DNA of 64,000 nucleotides. Origin: Shewanella sp. 10N.286.48.A6. Its GTDB lineage: Bacteria > Pseudomonadota > Gammaproteobacteria > Enterobacterales > Shewanellaceae. The translations under genes and the position numbers were made by a program. Below, one piece after another: positions 38,039 to 49,376 of the stretch. The notes below the pieces were generated by a model. That model was not told the origin of the DNA. It searched no databases and worked only from the letters and a program-made list of their open reading frames with translations. Numbering within the stretch: the first letter of the stretch is position 1; the number at the start of each line of letters is the position of its first letter. Where the stretch lies: NCBI RefSeq assembly GCF_002873135.1, contig NZ_MCVI01000023.1, positions 5,450 to 69,449 on the forward strand, read 5' to 3'.

Positions 38039-38272
38039 ATGAAATTAATTGATTTAACTGCATATCAATGCCCGTATCCTTTGGTACAAATCAAGTTGGC
38101 ATTGAAGAAGCTCAAGCTCGGTGAATCGCTATCTTTCAGTATCTCTGACTCTGGTTCACGTCGAGATGTTCCGCAGTTTTTAAAAAAAATGGGTTATCAG
38201 CTCAAAATAACTGATGAAAGCCCTAACTCTCTGTCTTTTATGGTTACGAAAGGTAACAATTTAACTGAATAA
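38039..38272 (+). CDS. TusA-like sulfurtransferase family protein
   Basis: A 77-residue SirA/TusA family protein. The N-terminus IDLTAYQCPYPLVQIKLALK has the CPxP motif with the acceptor Cys near residue 11, used for persulfide sulfur transfer in TusA. The genuine TusA is usually about 80 residues, but several paralogues of unknown function exist. It stands alone 70 bases upstream of the permease gene and divergent from bepA. In E. coli a yfgC-neighbour context is not the same, so I do not name it tusA. Confidence 0.8.
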   Translation: MKLIDLTAYQCPYPLVQIKLALKKLKLGESLSFSISDSGSRRDVPQFLKKMGYQLKITDESPNSLSFMVTKGNNLTE

Positions 38273-38341
38273 TTAGGCTGACTTAAGATTAGTTAACTCT
38301 TAATATGACTCAGTCTTCTGTGACACTGTTTAAGGAACAAA

Positions 38342-39448
38342 ATGCTTTCATTTTTAGGTGATTGGTATAAAGCGCGCTTTAGTGATCCACATGCAATTAC
38401 ATTATTATTTATTTTATTGGGGATCGGGCTATTAATATATTTTGCTGGTGGCTTACTTGCGCCATTGTTTGTAGCACTCATTTTAGCTTTTTTACTTGAA
38501 TGGCCTGTGGCGCAAATAGCGAAATTTGGTATTAATCGCACAGTCGGCGCCTCACTGATCTTAGTGTTATTTGTCGGCCTTATGGTATTAGTCGCATTTG
38601 GGCTTATCCCTAGCTTATGGCGTCAAGGAGTTGCCTTAGCTACGGACTTACCGATAATGATTGATACCGGGATGCAGTCACTTAAGGCATTAACGGTTGA
38701 TTACCCACAATATGTCAGCATTGAACAAATTGATGCCATGGTAATAGAGCTTAAAAAGTTAGTTGATACCCAGCATTTATTTGATATAGGCAAACAACTT
38801 TTAGGTTACTCTGCCTCGCTACTGGTATTGATGGTATACGTGATTCTAGTGCCGTTATTGGTGTTTTTCTTCTTAAAAGATAAAGATCAGTTACTGAAAA
38901 GCAGTAAACGTTTTTTTCCTAATAATCGTGATTTAGCTCGTAAAGTTTGGTTTGAAATGGACCAACAAATTTTCAATTACATTCGCGGAAAAGTGATTGA
39001 GATTGTCATCATTGGTACTGTGAGCTACGTATTTTTTGCCATTATGGGACTGCGTTACTCAGCATTGTTAGGGGTGCTAACGGGTTTATCCGTATTGATC
39101 CCTTATGTTGGCGCGACACTGGTGACATTACCCATAGCGTTAGTGGCCTTTGTTCAGTGGGGCGTAAGCCCTGAATTTGGTTATGTGATGATTGGTTACG
39201 GGATAATCCAAGCCCTTGATGGTAATGTGTTGGTGCCAATATTATTTTCTGATGCAGTGGATTTACACCCAGTGATGATTATTGCCGCGGTGTTGGTTTT
39301 TGGCGGCTTATGGGGCGTGTGGGGGGTATTCTTTGCAATTCCATTAGCGTCACTGGTAAAAGCGGTGATTAATGCTTGGCCTAACAGTAGTAATCAAAAC
39401 AACAGTTTAGCTTTAGATAAAGAGACTTCATCTGTTTCAAAATCCTAA
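38342..39448 (+). CDS. perM: AI-2E family transporter, PerM-like
   Basis: A 368-residue inner-membrane protein of the AI-2E (PerM/YhhT/TqsA) family with about eight membrane segments. It has a long hydrophilic domain (residues 90-200) and typical segments such as KVIEIVIIGTVSYVFFAIMGL and LIPYVGATLVTLPIALVAF. Family members transport diverse small molecules; substrate unknown. It follows the TusA-like gene on the same strand, and a strong terminator follows. Confidence 0.8.
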   Translation: MLSFLGDWYKARFSDPHAITLLFILLGIGLLIYFAGGLLAPLFVALILAFLLEWPVAQIAKFGINRTVGASLILVLFVGLMVLVAFGLIPSLWRQGVALATDLPIMIDTGMQSLKALTVDYPQYVSIEQIDAMVIELKKLVDTQHLFDIGKQLLGYSASLLVLMVYVILVPLLVFFFLKDKDQLLKSSKRFFPNNRDLARKVWFEMDQQIFNYIRGKVIEIVIIGTVSYVFFAIMGLRYSALLGVLTGLSVLIPYVGATLVTLPIALVAFVQWGVSPEFGYVMIGYGIIQALDGNVLVPILFSDAVDLHPVMIIAAVLVFGGLWGVWGVFFAIPLASLVKAVINAWPNSSNQNNSLALDKETSSVSKS

Positions 39449-39537
39449 ATAGACACTCAAAACCTGTTAAAACTGAGCCAAGCTACTGCTCTAATTCAAC
39501 TGGCATAGTTTGTATAAATTTAGAGAAAACTACAAAA

Positions 39538-39581
39538 AGCGAATGACTACTGCATATAAACAGTGTCATTCGCTTTTTTTA
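39538..39581 (+). terminator. Intrinsic terminator after the PerM-like gene
   Basis: AGCGAATGAC (39538-39547) / GTCATTCGCT (39565-39574), extended inward by ACTG/CAGT, then a long T-run. Confidence 0.9.
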
Positions 39582-39664
39582 TTTTTTTCGATCAAGTCAG
39601 GCTAATTTACCAGGGCTGAAGCCTATGAGTCATACCTGATGCATCATAAGGTATTTAAGCCGGT

Positions 39665-39691
39665 AGTTACTTGAATTACTTGAGTTACTTG
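39665..39691. repeat. Three tandem 9-bp repeats at the DUF2897 stop codon
   Basis: Three direct copies of a 9-base unit, AGTTACTTG, AATTACTTG and AGTTACTTG, run head to tail. On the minus strand the first copy includes the TAA stop codon of the DUF2897 gene; the other two lie just downstream. Confidence 0.7.
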
Positions 39692-39891
39692 TCGTTATCA
39701 CCCTTATCCGTTGGCGCTTGGTCGGTATTAAGATCTTTTACTGATTCGTCTTCTGCAGCTTTATCAGTTTTAGTTTTTGGCTCACCAAACTGCGGCATTT
39801 TAAACTTAGCGCTATATTTTAATACCGCTAAATTACTGGCAATAATACCAACGACTAAAATGATAATAAGCCAAACTTCTAAATCGTTCAT
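39685..39891 (-). CDS. Small DUF2897 family membrane protein
   Basis: A 68-residue protein with one N-terminal membrane segment (DLEVWLIIILVVGIIASNLAV, residues 3-23) and a charged cytoplasmic tail rich in Asp, Lys and Thr (TKTDKAAEDESVKDLN). It belongs, by my recognition, to DUF2897, a family found in Shewanella and Vibrio with no known function. It lies 39 bases downstream of kdsB in the same direction and could be co-transcribed. Confidence 0.75.
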   Translation of the reverse strand: MNDLEVWLIIILVVGIIASNLAVLKYSAKFKMPQFGEPKTKTDKAAEDESVKDLNTDQAPTDKGDNDK

Positions 39892-39930
39892 GATAATCCT
39901 TAACTGGTGTTTTGACCATTAAGTTGCTGA

Positions 39931-40674
39931 TTAATCAACAGCTAAGCGTTGTTCACATTTACGGATATCTTCAGGGGTATCAACTTCTGGTGAGTTGAAA
40001 GCGCTGATGGCGATTTTTATCTTATGGCCATATTCAAGGGCTCGTAACTGTTCAAGTTTTTCAAGGTTCTCTAAGCGACCGAGGGGCAATTTAGCAAACG
40101 CTTTAACAAATTTACTGGTGTAAGCATAAATGCCGATATGCTTGTATACCGCGTAATCCTCACTGTCATTATCACGGCAAAAAGGAATACGAGAACGTGA
40201 AAAGTACAGGGCATTAAACTCGTTATCAAAAACCACTTTTACTTGCATAGGGTCATCAATATCTTTGTCTTTATCAATTTTATAACCTAATGTCGCCATT
40301 TCGAATTCGCCTGGGTGGCGTTCAAATAAGCTGATCATTTGTTCAATTGAAATAGGGTCAATTAACGGTTGATCCCCTTGTACATTAATCACTAAATCAC
40401 TGTCGTCCAATCCAAGTATATCAATGGCCTCATTGATGCGATCAGTACCAGAAGCCGCATCAGAGCTGGTCATGACTACTTGACCACCAAAAGACTCAAC
40501 CGTGTCTTTTATGCGAACATCATCAGTAGCAACGTAGATATTATCTAACCCTTTAGCGAGTGCCGCACGTTCACACACATGCTGTATCATTGGTTTGCCG
40601 TTAATGTGTGCCAGTGGTTTACCTGGAAAACGACTTGAGCCATATCTTGCTGGGATTAAAAGAGTAACTTTCAT
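39931..40674 (-). CDS. kdsB: CMP-Kdo synthetase KdsB (3-deoxy-manno-octulosonate cytidylyltransferase)
   Basis: A 247-residue cytidylyltransferase that activates Kdo, or the 8-amino analogue used by some Shewanella, for addition to lipid A. The nucleotide-binding N-terminus [28 protein letters not shown] with the metal Asp, and [11 protein letters not shown] are visible. The ATG at 40674 has AGGA five bases before it. Closest resemblance by memory is Shewanella KdsB. In S. oneidensis kdnA and kdnB, which make 8-amino-Kdo, lie beside this gene; here they do not. Confidence 0.93.
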   Translation of the reverse strand: MKVTLLIPARYGSSRFPGKPLAHINGKPMIQHVCERAALAKGLDNIYVATDDVRIKDTVESFGGQVVMTSSDAASGTDRINEAIDILGLDDSDLVINVQGDQPLIDPISIEQMISLFERHPGEFEMATLGYKIDKDKDIDDPMQVKVVFDNEFNALYFSRSRIPFCRDNDSEDYAVYKHIGIYAYTSKFVKAFAKLPLGRLENLEKLEQLRALEYGHKIKIAISAFNSPEVDTPEDIRKCEQRLAVD

Positions 40675-40738
40675 CAATATCCTACTTATCTGGAACGCTA
40701 AACAAAGGGGCTACGAGCCCGAATGTAACTTATGCTTT

Positions 40739-40766
40739 ATTATATACAACCAATTAGCTTAGTCAG
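40739..40766 (-). promoter_or_regulatory. Predicted kdsB promoter
   Basis: On the minus strand a TATAAT (40739-40744) is preceded by CTGACT (40761-40766) at a 16-base spacing. ACAACCAA/TTGGTTGT inverted repeat (40746-40753 and 40770-40777) surrounds the -35. Confidence 0.45.
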
Positions 40767-40847
40767 CATTTGGTTGTTACCTATTTAGTTTAATCTCTGT
40801 AAAGATTATCTGATCTGCAGAGATGGTTCGTTGGCCATATCAACATT

Positions 40848-41462
40848 TTACAGCGCATTATTGGCATGCTCACTATTTACCGTGACATCTAAATCTGTAA
40901 GTAGTCCGTTATTAATGCCATATATCCAGCCGTGAATGGCAATTTCTTGGCCTCTGTCCCATGCATCTTGAACAATCGTTGTGCTGGTAACATTGGCAAC
41001 TTGTTCCATAACGTTTAGCTCGCACAAGCGGTCAAAACGTTGTTGTGGGCAAAGTTGTTCTAGGTTTTTGTTGTGTATGCGGTAAATATCACGAATATGA
41101 CCTAACCAGTTATCAATCAAGCCTAAACGCTCTTTGCTCATAGCCGCTTTTACACCGCCACAGCCATAATGCCCCACAACCATAATATGTTTTACTTTGA
41201 GCACTTCCACAGCGTATTGAATGACAGATAAGCAATTAAGGTCGGTATGGATCACCATATTAGCAATATTACGGTGCACAAATACTTCGCCAGGCATCAA
41301 GTCGATAATTTGATTTGAAGGTACGCGGCTATCAGAGCAACCGATCCATAAATATTCAGGATTTTGCTGTTGGGCAAGCTGGGCAAAAAATTCAGGATCT
41401 TCCTTACTAATGCGTTCAGCCCAGCGGCGATTATTGTCAAAAAGAGGCTTTAATAATTTCAT
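40848..41462 (-). CDS. can: Beta-carbonic anhydrase
   Basis: A 204-residue beta-class carbonic anhydrase that interconverts CO2 and bicarbonate. Zinc ligands match E. coli Can: Cys42 and Asp44 in GCSDSRVP, His98 and Cys101 in GHYGCGG. It supplies bicarbonate for carboxylases. The start is ATG at 41462. Its promoter at 41533-41541 overlaps a near-perfect palindrome. Conserved gammaproteobacterial neighbours are not obvious. Confidence 0.95.
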   Translation of the reverse strand: MKLLKPLFDNNRRWAERISKEDPEFFAQLAQQQNPEYLWIGCSDSRVPSNQIIDLMPGEVFVHRNIANMVIHTDLNCLSVIQYAVEVLKVKHIMVVGHYGCGGVKAAMSKERLGLIDNWLGHIRDIYRIHNKNLEQLCPQQRFDRLCELNVMEQVANVTSTTIVQDAWDRGQEIAIHGWIYGINNGLLTDLDVTVNSEHANNAL

Positions 41463-41532
41463 TTATGCTTTATAACCGTTTTTAAGTTTACTCGGACAAA
41501 CAGGAGTACTGGTTGCACTATAAATTTTTATT

Positions 41533-41559
41533 ATTATATCAGTATATTGCAATGTACTG
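41533..41559 (-). promoter_or_regulatory. can promoter overlapped by a 20-bp palindrome
   Basis: On the minus strand TGATATAAT (41533-41541) is an extended -10. The plus-strand sequence CAGTATATTGCAATGTACTG (41540-41559) lies over the spacer and -35 area and is a palindrome with one mismatched pair. This is the expected position of a repressor operator. Confidence 0.5.
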
Positions 41560-41652
41560 TTTAATCTATATAAGGTGATGAAAATGCGTAATTATTATAA
41601 CTTTTAATCAAGTCGTGCAGCTTATTAGCAGTAACATTAGTTGTTTTAGGCT

Positions 41653-42459
41653 TTATAAAAAAGCGTGTAAAAGCTGGTTGAATTCGTCTGCCTGTTCTTG
41701 ATTACACATGTGACCAGCGTTACTGATCTGCAGCTGTTTACTGGCGCTAATACAGTCTTGCATTAAATAGGCTTCTAGCGGCGTTCGCAGTTTATTTTGT
41801 GAGCCAACGAGGATTAAACATGGCAGGGTGAATTGCTCTGCTAATTCTAAGCTGTCACGTTTATAAAATACTAACGGCGCAAACAAGGCAAGTTGTTCAA
41901 TGCTTTGAGCTGATAACCCCATTAGCTGTTGGTTAAAGTTAGCCATTAATGTTTGAGAATCATCGGTTGCAGCAAAAAACTGGCTGCTTATCGTATCGGC
42001 GAGTGCTTCACTGCACTGTTTAGCTGCGCAAAGCTCATCAATCCATAATTGGTATTTGGCACTATTAACCTGTGGTTCAAAGCCAATAAAACTGTTGGCT
42101 AGGACCAATTTTGAAATCGTTTTAGGTTGGGCTAAGACCATTTCTGCTGCAATAGCGCCGCCGCAACCATTACCAATAACCATACACTGATCAATATTTA
42201 AATGGGCTAATAAGGATAAGCAATGCTGAGCGACAGTGACCAAAGATGTGGTGCCACTAGGTAGTGCACCTGATTGACCGTGAGCCCATAAATCAACCGC
42301 AATACAGCGATGAGATAGGCTAAATAATTCTATTTGCGGCTGCCATTGTTGACAATCACTGAGGAAACCGTGGATAAACAAGATGACAGGACCTTGGCCT
42401 TGATCAATAAAATGTAGCGGTTGTTCATTAATAGCAAAGGTCTGGCTTTGATTAGGCAT
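41653..42459 (-). CDS. Alpha/beta hydrolase
   Basis: A 268-residue serine hydrolase. ILFIHGFLSDCQQW supplies the oxyanion motif, VIGNGCGGAIAAE near residue 95 the nucleophile elbow, where the usual GxSxG is GNGCGG with Cys in place of Ser, and ISNAGHMCNQEQ the catalytic His. Substitution of Ser by Cys at the nucleophile position is odd for this fold but is found in dienelactone hydrolases. No signal peptide. I use ATG 42459; a TTG four codons earlier is less likely. Substrate unknown. Confidence 0.8.
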   Translation of the reverse strand: MPNQSQTFAINEQPLHFIDQGQGPVILFIHGFLSDCQQWQPQIELFSLSHRCIAVDLWAHGQSGALPSGTTSLVTVAQHCLSLLAHLNIDQCMVIGNGCGGAIAAEMVLAQPKTISKLVLANSFIGFEPQVNSAKYQLWIDELCAAKQCSEALADTISSQFFAATDDSQTLMANFNQQLMGLSAQSIEQLALFAPLVFYKRDSLELAEQFTLPCLILVGSQNKLRTPLEAYLMQDCISASKQLQISNAGHMCNQEQADEFNQLLHAFL

Positions 42460-42558
42460 GAATGGTCTCAATAAAGGTTAACAATATAAAAATAATCTGC
42501 GGATACTATGATAAATTCATCAGATCTAGTGTTTGATAATGATTTAACAGGCTTAAAA

Positions 42559-44719
<2,161 letters not shown>

Positions 44720-44773
44720 TTTTGTTTGATTTCCCAGTATGGTGGTGTGATAGTCATTATGTTGCTGCTAACG

Positions 44774-45283
44774 TTATAATTCAACGGTAAATATTACGTC
44801 TTTCCCAGCAATTACTGCGCCTTGGGCTTTATCTAAATATTGCACATCTTCCATGTTAGCGAGCACTACAGGGGTTAACAGGCTTTCAACTTGATCGGTT
44901 AGATAGTCTAAATCAAATTCTAAAATGGGTTCGCCAACTTTAACTTGTTGGCCTTCTTCTGCGAGTCGTTTAAAGCCATTACCGCGCAATTCGACCGTGC
45001 CGACTCCAAAATGCACAAATAGCTCGAGTCCTTGGTGTGACTCAATACTGAATGCGTGGTTTGTTTCAAAAATTTTACCTATGGTGCCGTCAATCGGCGC
45101 TAGGATGAATTTTCCTGTTGGGTTAATTGCAAGACCATCGCCGACAATTTTTTCGGCAAAAACTACATCCGGTACTTTCTCGATATCAACTAGCTCGCCA
45201 GAAATTGGCGCGTAGACTTTGATCCCACCAGTTAAGGTCGGTTGCCCTGATATTAATCTGCGTATACGGCTTAAAAATCCCAT
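44774..45283 (-). CDS. crr: PTS glucose-type IIA component (EIIA-Glc)
   Basis: A 169-residue cytoplasmic phosphocarrier. NHAFSIES contains His76 and LFVHFG contains His91, matching E. coli His75 and His90. It phosphorylates IICB and, when unphosphorylated, blocks non-PTS permeases. It ends the ptsHI-crr operon, 74 bases after ptsI. No membrane IICB gene is within the window. Confidence 0.95.
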   Translation of the reverse strand: MGFLSRIRRLISGQPTLTGGIKVYAPISGELVDIEKVPDVVFAEKIVGDGLAINPTGKFILAPIDGTIGKIFETNHAFSIESHQGLELFVHFGVGTVELRGNGFKRLAEEGQQVKVGEPILEFDLDYLTDQVESLLTPVVLANMEDVQYLDKAQGAVIAGKDVIFTVEL

Positions 45284-45357
45284 TACATGCAGCCTCTTTT
45301 ATTATGATTATTTCGATGTTTAAAATAGTTAACGATAACACATCGCTATCGCTGTTA

Positions 45358-47052
45358 TTAATTTAACAATTCGTTGAGCTGGTTAATATGACTTAAGGTT
45401 AATGCTTGGTCAGCTTGTTGAGTAAACTGGGCGTAATTGCCGTTACAAATAGTGGCTTTTACATCCAATAAACTGGCACTGTTAACGCTTAACTCATCAA
45501 TGCCTAAACCCACCAGTAGGCTAATGAGTTTGGGTTCGCTGGCCAATTCTCCGCATAAGCAGACTTTGGTTTGATGCGCTTTACACTCATCCACCGCCAT
45601 TTTGATAAATTTGATCATTGCAGGTGATACGGGGGGATAATCCTTAACCAGCTCAGGGTTACCTCGATCTGCAGCAAGGGTGTATTGGGTTAAATCATTA
45701 CTACCAATACTGATAAAGTCTAACTTAGGCAATAGGTGGGGTAAATTTAATATTGCAGCAGGTGTTTCAACCATGATGCCGATATTAATCTCACCAAAGC
45801 CTTTTTCCTCTTCAATTAATTGCTGCTTACACCAGTCTATGATTTCAAATGCTTGCTCTAATTCTTCTATTTGATTGACCATAGGAAATAATAGCCGAAC
45901 TCGGCCATGATTAGCGGCCCGTAACACTGCTTTAATTTGAGTACTAAATAGCGATTTATGTTGCAAACTGTAGCGGATCCCCCGTACGCCCAGTGCCGGA
46001 TTGTCTTCATAATCTTGACTTAGGCAGGGGATTTCTTTATCTGCACCAATATCGAAGGTACGTATGGTCAGCACCTTTCCATTTAAGCTGTGCAGCGCAT
46101 CGCAGTATAAATGAAACTGTTGTTTTTCATCAGGTACTCTATCCACTTGCATGAGTAAAAACTCTGTGCGGAATAAACCGATCCCCGCTGCGCCCGTATC
46201 TTGTATTTGGCTAACATCATTTAAACTACTGACATTAGCGAGTAAGCACACAGGATGGCCATCTTGGGTGATACTGTCTTGGTCCACATACTGTTTTAGT
46301 GCTTGGCGTCGTTGAGTTTCTTGTGCTGATTTAAGCTGAAGTTGCTGGGTAATTGATTCAGTGGGATTAATGTGTAATTCACCACTAATGCCATCTAAAA
46401 TAAGTGGGCTACCATCATTTATATTGAAATTGTCAAACTGACAACTTAGCAGTGCTGGAATACCGGCCGTCTTGGCTAAAATAGCAGTATGGCTGGTAAG
46501 CCCACCTGTTTTGAGCACTATGCCTTTAATTTTATTGAGTGGAATAGTGGCAAATTCAGCAGGGGTGAGGTCTTCAGCCAGCAAAATGGCATTTTCAGTT
46601 AACTTTGAAACATCCCACAGCAAGGTACCATTTACGGCAGCCATCAACCTTTTGCCTAAGCAAATAACATCATTACTGCGATTAGCCATATAAGGGTCGT
46701 CTAGCTGAGCCAGTTCATCCGCATGTTGAGCAAATACCCGCTCAATGGAAACTTCGGCTGAAAAACGAAAGCGGGTGATATACTTTTTCAGTTCAGCGGC
46801 TAAATCATCATCTTGCAGTAACATGATGTCAGCATCTATCAGGCTAAAGTGTTCGCTGTCTACGGCAAGGTGTTGCTGGCAATCAGTTAAATATTGACTT
46901 AGGAAGATAATCGCCTTGGTGGCTTTTTCACATTCTTGTGGGATTTGTGCGACAGGCAATAATCTGTAGTCCACCTTTGAGTGGTGCAGATTAATATGAA
47001 TAGCTTTACCAAATGCTATTCCTGGTGACACTACAATACCTGATACCGCCAT
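45358..47052 (-). CDS. ptsI: PTS enzyme I
   Basis: A 564-residue phosphoenolpyruvate-protein phosphotransferase, length close to E. coli EI. The active His188 lies in GGLTSHTAI. The PEP-binding barrel shows GIGLFRTEFLLMQ, DIGADKEIPCL, VSPAMIKF and the Cys-containing VCLCGELASEP. It takes phosphate from PEP and gives it to HPr. ptsH is 25 bases upstream. Confidence 0.95.
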   Translation of the reverse strand: MAVSGIVVSPGIAFGKAIHINLHHSKVDYRLLPVAQIPQECEKATKAIIFLSQYLTDCQQHLAVDSEHFSLIDADIMLLQDDDLAAELKKYITRFRFSAEVSIERVFAQHADELAQLDDPYMANRSNDVICLGKRLMAAVNGTLLWDVSKLTENAILLAEDLTPAEFATIPLNKIKGIVLKTGGLTSHTAILAKTAGIPALLSCQFDNFNINDGSPLILDGISGELHINPTESITQQLQLKSAQETQRRQALKQYVDQDSITQDGHPVCLLANVSSLNDVSQIQDTGAAGIGLFRTEFLLMQVDRVPDEKQQFHLYCDALHSLNGKVLTIRTFDIGADKEIPCLSQDYEDNPALGVRGIRYSLQHKSLFSTQIKAVLRAANHGRVRLLFPMVNQIEELEQAFEIIDWCKQQLIEEEKGFGEINIGIMVETPAAILNLPHLLPKLDFISIGSNDLTQYTLAADRGNPELVKDYPPVSPAMIKFIKMAVDECKAHQTKVCLCGELASEPKLISLLVGLGIDELSVNSASLLDVKATICNGNYAQFTQQADQALTLSHINQLNELLN

Positions 47053-47077
47053 ATGACTTCCTGTAAATTTTATCCTA

Positions 47078-47350
47078 CTAACTTAAGGTGATGAGTAATT
47101 CAGACACTGTCTCAACGGCTTCTTCTGCTTTATCACCTACGGCAAAGACCTTAACTGATTGACCTAAATATAATCCTAAGGTTTGTAATTTAAACAAACT
47201 TTTGGCACTGGCCTGTTTACCATTACATTCGACAATGACATCACAGTCAAAGGTTTTTGCCGCTTTTACTAATAAAGCTGCAGGTCGCGTATGAATGCCA
47301 TGGGGAGCGATAATGGTAACGGTTTTTTCATAATAGATTCTATCGGACAT
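47078..47350 (-). CDS. ptsH: HPr phosphocarrier protein
   Basis: A 90-residue HPr with an N-terminal extension of about five residues. Phosphorylated His20 lies in HGIHTRPAA (E. coli His15) and Ser51 in ASAKSLFKLQ (E. coli Ser46). The longer start, if real, is slightly unusual; a few codons may be leader. It begins the ptsHI-crr operon. Confidence 0.94.
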   Translation of the reverse strand: MSDRIYYEKTVTIIAPHGIHTRPAALLVKAAKTFDCDVIVECNGKQASAKSLFKLQTLGLYLGQSVKVFAVGDKAEEAVETVSELLITLS

Positions 47351-47393
47351 TGAAGTTACGTTCTTAGCATTAATAATACAAATGATAATAACG

Positions 47394-47424
47394 CAAACCC
47401 GCTAGTGTAAGTAGCGGGTTTACG
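47394..47424 (-). terminator. Hairpin after the chemoreceptor gene
   Basis: AAACCCGCTA / TAGCGGGTTT stem-loop lies between the chemoreceptor stop and ptsH. The minus-strand U-tail is weak, so it may be a terminator or a general 3' structure. Confidence 0.5.
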
Positions 47425-47452
47425 TATTTTTTAGGCTTTAAATTAAAAAAAA

Positions 47453-49084
47453 TTATGTTTTAAACTGACTCAAGGTCTGAGTCACATGTTGGCTGATGTG
47501 CTGTAATGACTGCGCGGCTTGGCTATTAGTTTCATTGGATTTAACCGCTACCTCAGTGAGATCTGAAATCGTGGTGATATTACGGCTAATTTCGGCGGTT
47601 ACATGTGACTGCTCTTCGGTAGCACTGGCAAGTTGCGTGTTCATATCACTGATACTGGCAATCACGGTTAAGATTTCAGTCATGGCTTGTTGCGATTGTA
47701 TTGCTTTAGTTTGTAATTGCTCAGATTGCAACTGGGTTTCAGTATTACTTTTTATGACATGTTCAACGCCATTGTGGATCTGAGAAATAATTTTATTAAT
47801 TTCATTGGTAGAGGCTTGGGTACGGGTGGCAAGGGCGCGAACTTCATCGGCAACTACAGCAAAACCGCGACCATTTTCACCGGCCCGCGCAGCTTCAATT
47901 GCAGCGTTTAATGCTAATAAATTGGTTTGATCTGCAATGGCGCCAATGGTGTCTAAAATGCTGCTGATTTCAACTGAAGATTTACCTAAATCATGAGTAA
48001 CGCTTTCAGCATTTTTAAGTTCAGTCACCAGTATTTGGGTTTCATGCACTGTTTGCTGCATAAACTTCTGAGACTGCTGCGCTTGTTGTTTAACGTTGTT
48101 GGCACCATCTGCAGCTTGATAGGTGTTTTTCGCCATATCATTGGTGGTGGCTAACATTTGGTTAACAGCAGTGGCAACACTTTGGGTTTCGCGGTGTATT
48201 AGCCCCGCGCTTTGGTTGGATTCTTCCACGGCCACCAATAGCTGCTGCGCATCGGTATCAAGCTCAGTACCTAAGGGTTTTAAATTTGCCACCATAGTTG
48301 AAATTTTTTCGACGAATGCATTAAAGGCATCGGCCATTTTCGCCACTTCGTCATTACCACTGTTGTTTAAGCGCTTAGATAAATCACCTTCACCTTTTGC
48401 GATATCTTCCATGGCAGCAATGGCTGCATTAATAGGTGAAGTGATTGATACATTAAGCAGTAAAAAGAAGCCAAAAATTGGGATGGAGATTATCAACATA
48501 ATAATTAAGTAATTAATAATCACACTGCCCATACTCTCATTTACATCGGCGGCGCTTGCTTGAGCGATAATGGTCCAGCCCCATTGAGGATAAAAATGCG
48601 CTTCAGCCAAAATTGTTGTAACTTTACTCGAATATCCTTCACTGCCTTGATAATCCAAATGGGCAGTTGTGTTTCTTTTAGCTTCAGTGATTAACGCCAC
48701 AAAGGGCTGGCTGCCATCTGCTGCAATAAATGATTCTGCACTACGACCAAGGCTAGATTGATTGGCAGGATAGCTGATTATGTGGTGATTTTGGTCAATA
48801 ACAATATAGGATTCATCAGTAAGGTAGCGTATATCATCGATGATAGAGAGGGCATGAGCGGATACCGTCGCATTGTCACTAACAATATAATTGCTGCTTA
48901 CAGAATCAAACATCGAAATGGCGGTGGAAACTTGTGCATCAAGTTGTAAATGTTTCTGTTTTAACAAATTGTTGTATTGCTCATTAATGGAGAAGCTAGC
49001 AAAAACAACAGTACCAATAGCAGCGAGGGCTAACATGATGAAAAGGCGTTTTAAAATAGTTAATTGCCGTAAAAAAGAAATCAT
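47453..49084 (-). CDS. Methyl-accepting chemotaxis protein
   Basis: A 543-residue transmembrane chemoreceptor. There are membrane segments at about residues 10-30 and 190-212, a periplasmic Cache-like sensor between, HAMP at about 215-265, and a coiled-coil signalling domain. The hairpin tip that contacts CheA/CheW is conserved: [35 protein letters not shown]. The ligand is unknown. No che genes are nearby. Confidence 0.93.
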   Translation of the reverse strand: MISFLRQLTILKRLFIMLALAAIGTVVFASFSINEQYNNLLKQKHLQLDAQVSTAISMFDSVSSNYIVSDNATVSAHALSIIDDIRYLTDESYIVIDQNHHIISYPANQSSLGRSAESFIAADGSQPFVALITEAKRNTTAHLDYQGSEGYSSKVTTILAEAHFYPQWGWTIIAQASAADVNESMGSVIINYLIIMLIISIPIFGFFLLLNVSITSPINAAIAAMEDIAKGEGDLSKRLNNSGNDEVAKMADAFNAFVEKISTMVANLKPLGTELDTDAQQLLVAVEESNQSAGLIHRETQSVATAVNQMLATTNDMAKNTYQAADGANNVKQQAQQSQKFMQQTVHETQILVTELKNAESVTHDLGKSSVEISSILDTIGAIADQTNLLALNAAIEAARAGENGRGFAVVADEVRALATRTQASTNEINKIISQIHNGVEHVIKSNTETQLQSEQLQTKAIQSQQAMTEILTVIASISDMNTQLASATEEQSHVTAEISRNITTISDLTEVAVKSNETNSQAAQSLQHISQHVTQTLSQFKT

Positions 49085-49376
49085 CTTTGACCTTGTAGAG
49101 TTAGGAAAACATGTATTAGCGCGATATTGTCATAATTTGTTATAGAAAGAACATCTTATGTGAAGTTTTGTGATCTAATGAGGTTTTTTTACAAAATGAC
49201 ACATTTATCTATGGGTGTTCTGGTGGCATAGTTGGTTATTAATCACTATTAAATCAGTGCTTTAAGTTTAGTGATGTTGCGGTAAATAATTATTCTTGCT
49301 AATGAATTGTTTTAACTTTGATTTCTTCATCGATAAGCCTAAAATGAGGCAAATGAAAAACAAGGCAAACATTGTT
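49085..49376. other. Chemoreceptor-DUF3334 divergent region
   Basis: About 290 bases between divergent genes. An upstream in-frame extension of the DUF3334 gene starting at 49296 exists but is not supported by a ribosome site. TTGTGATCTAATGAGG near 49158 carries a CRP-like half-site only. No strong hairpin is seen. Confidence 0.4.

Noticed and set aside
48123..48512. Plus-strand frame opposite the chemoreceptor
   Set aside because: Antisense shadow of the signalling domain with no start support.
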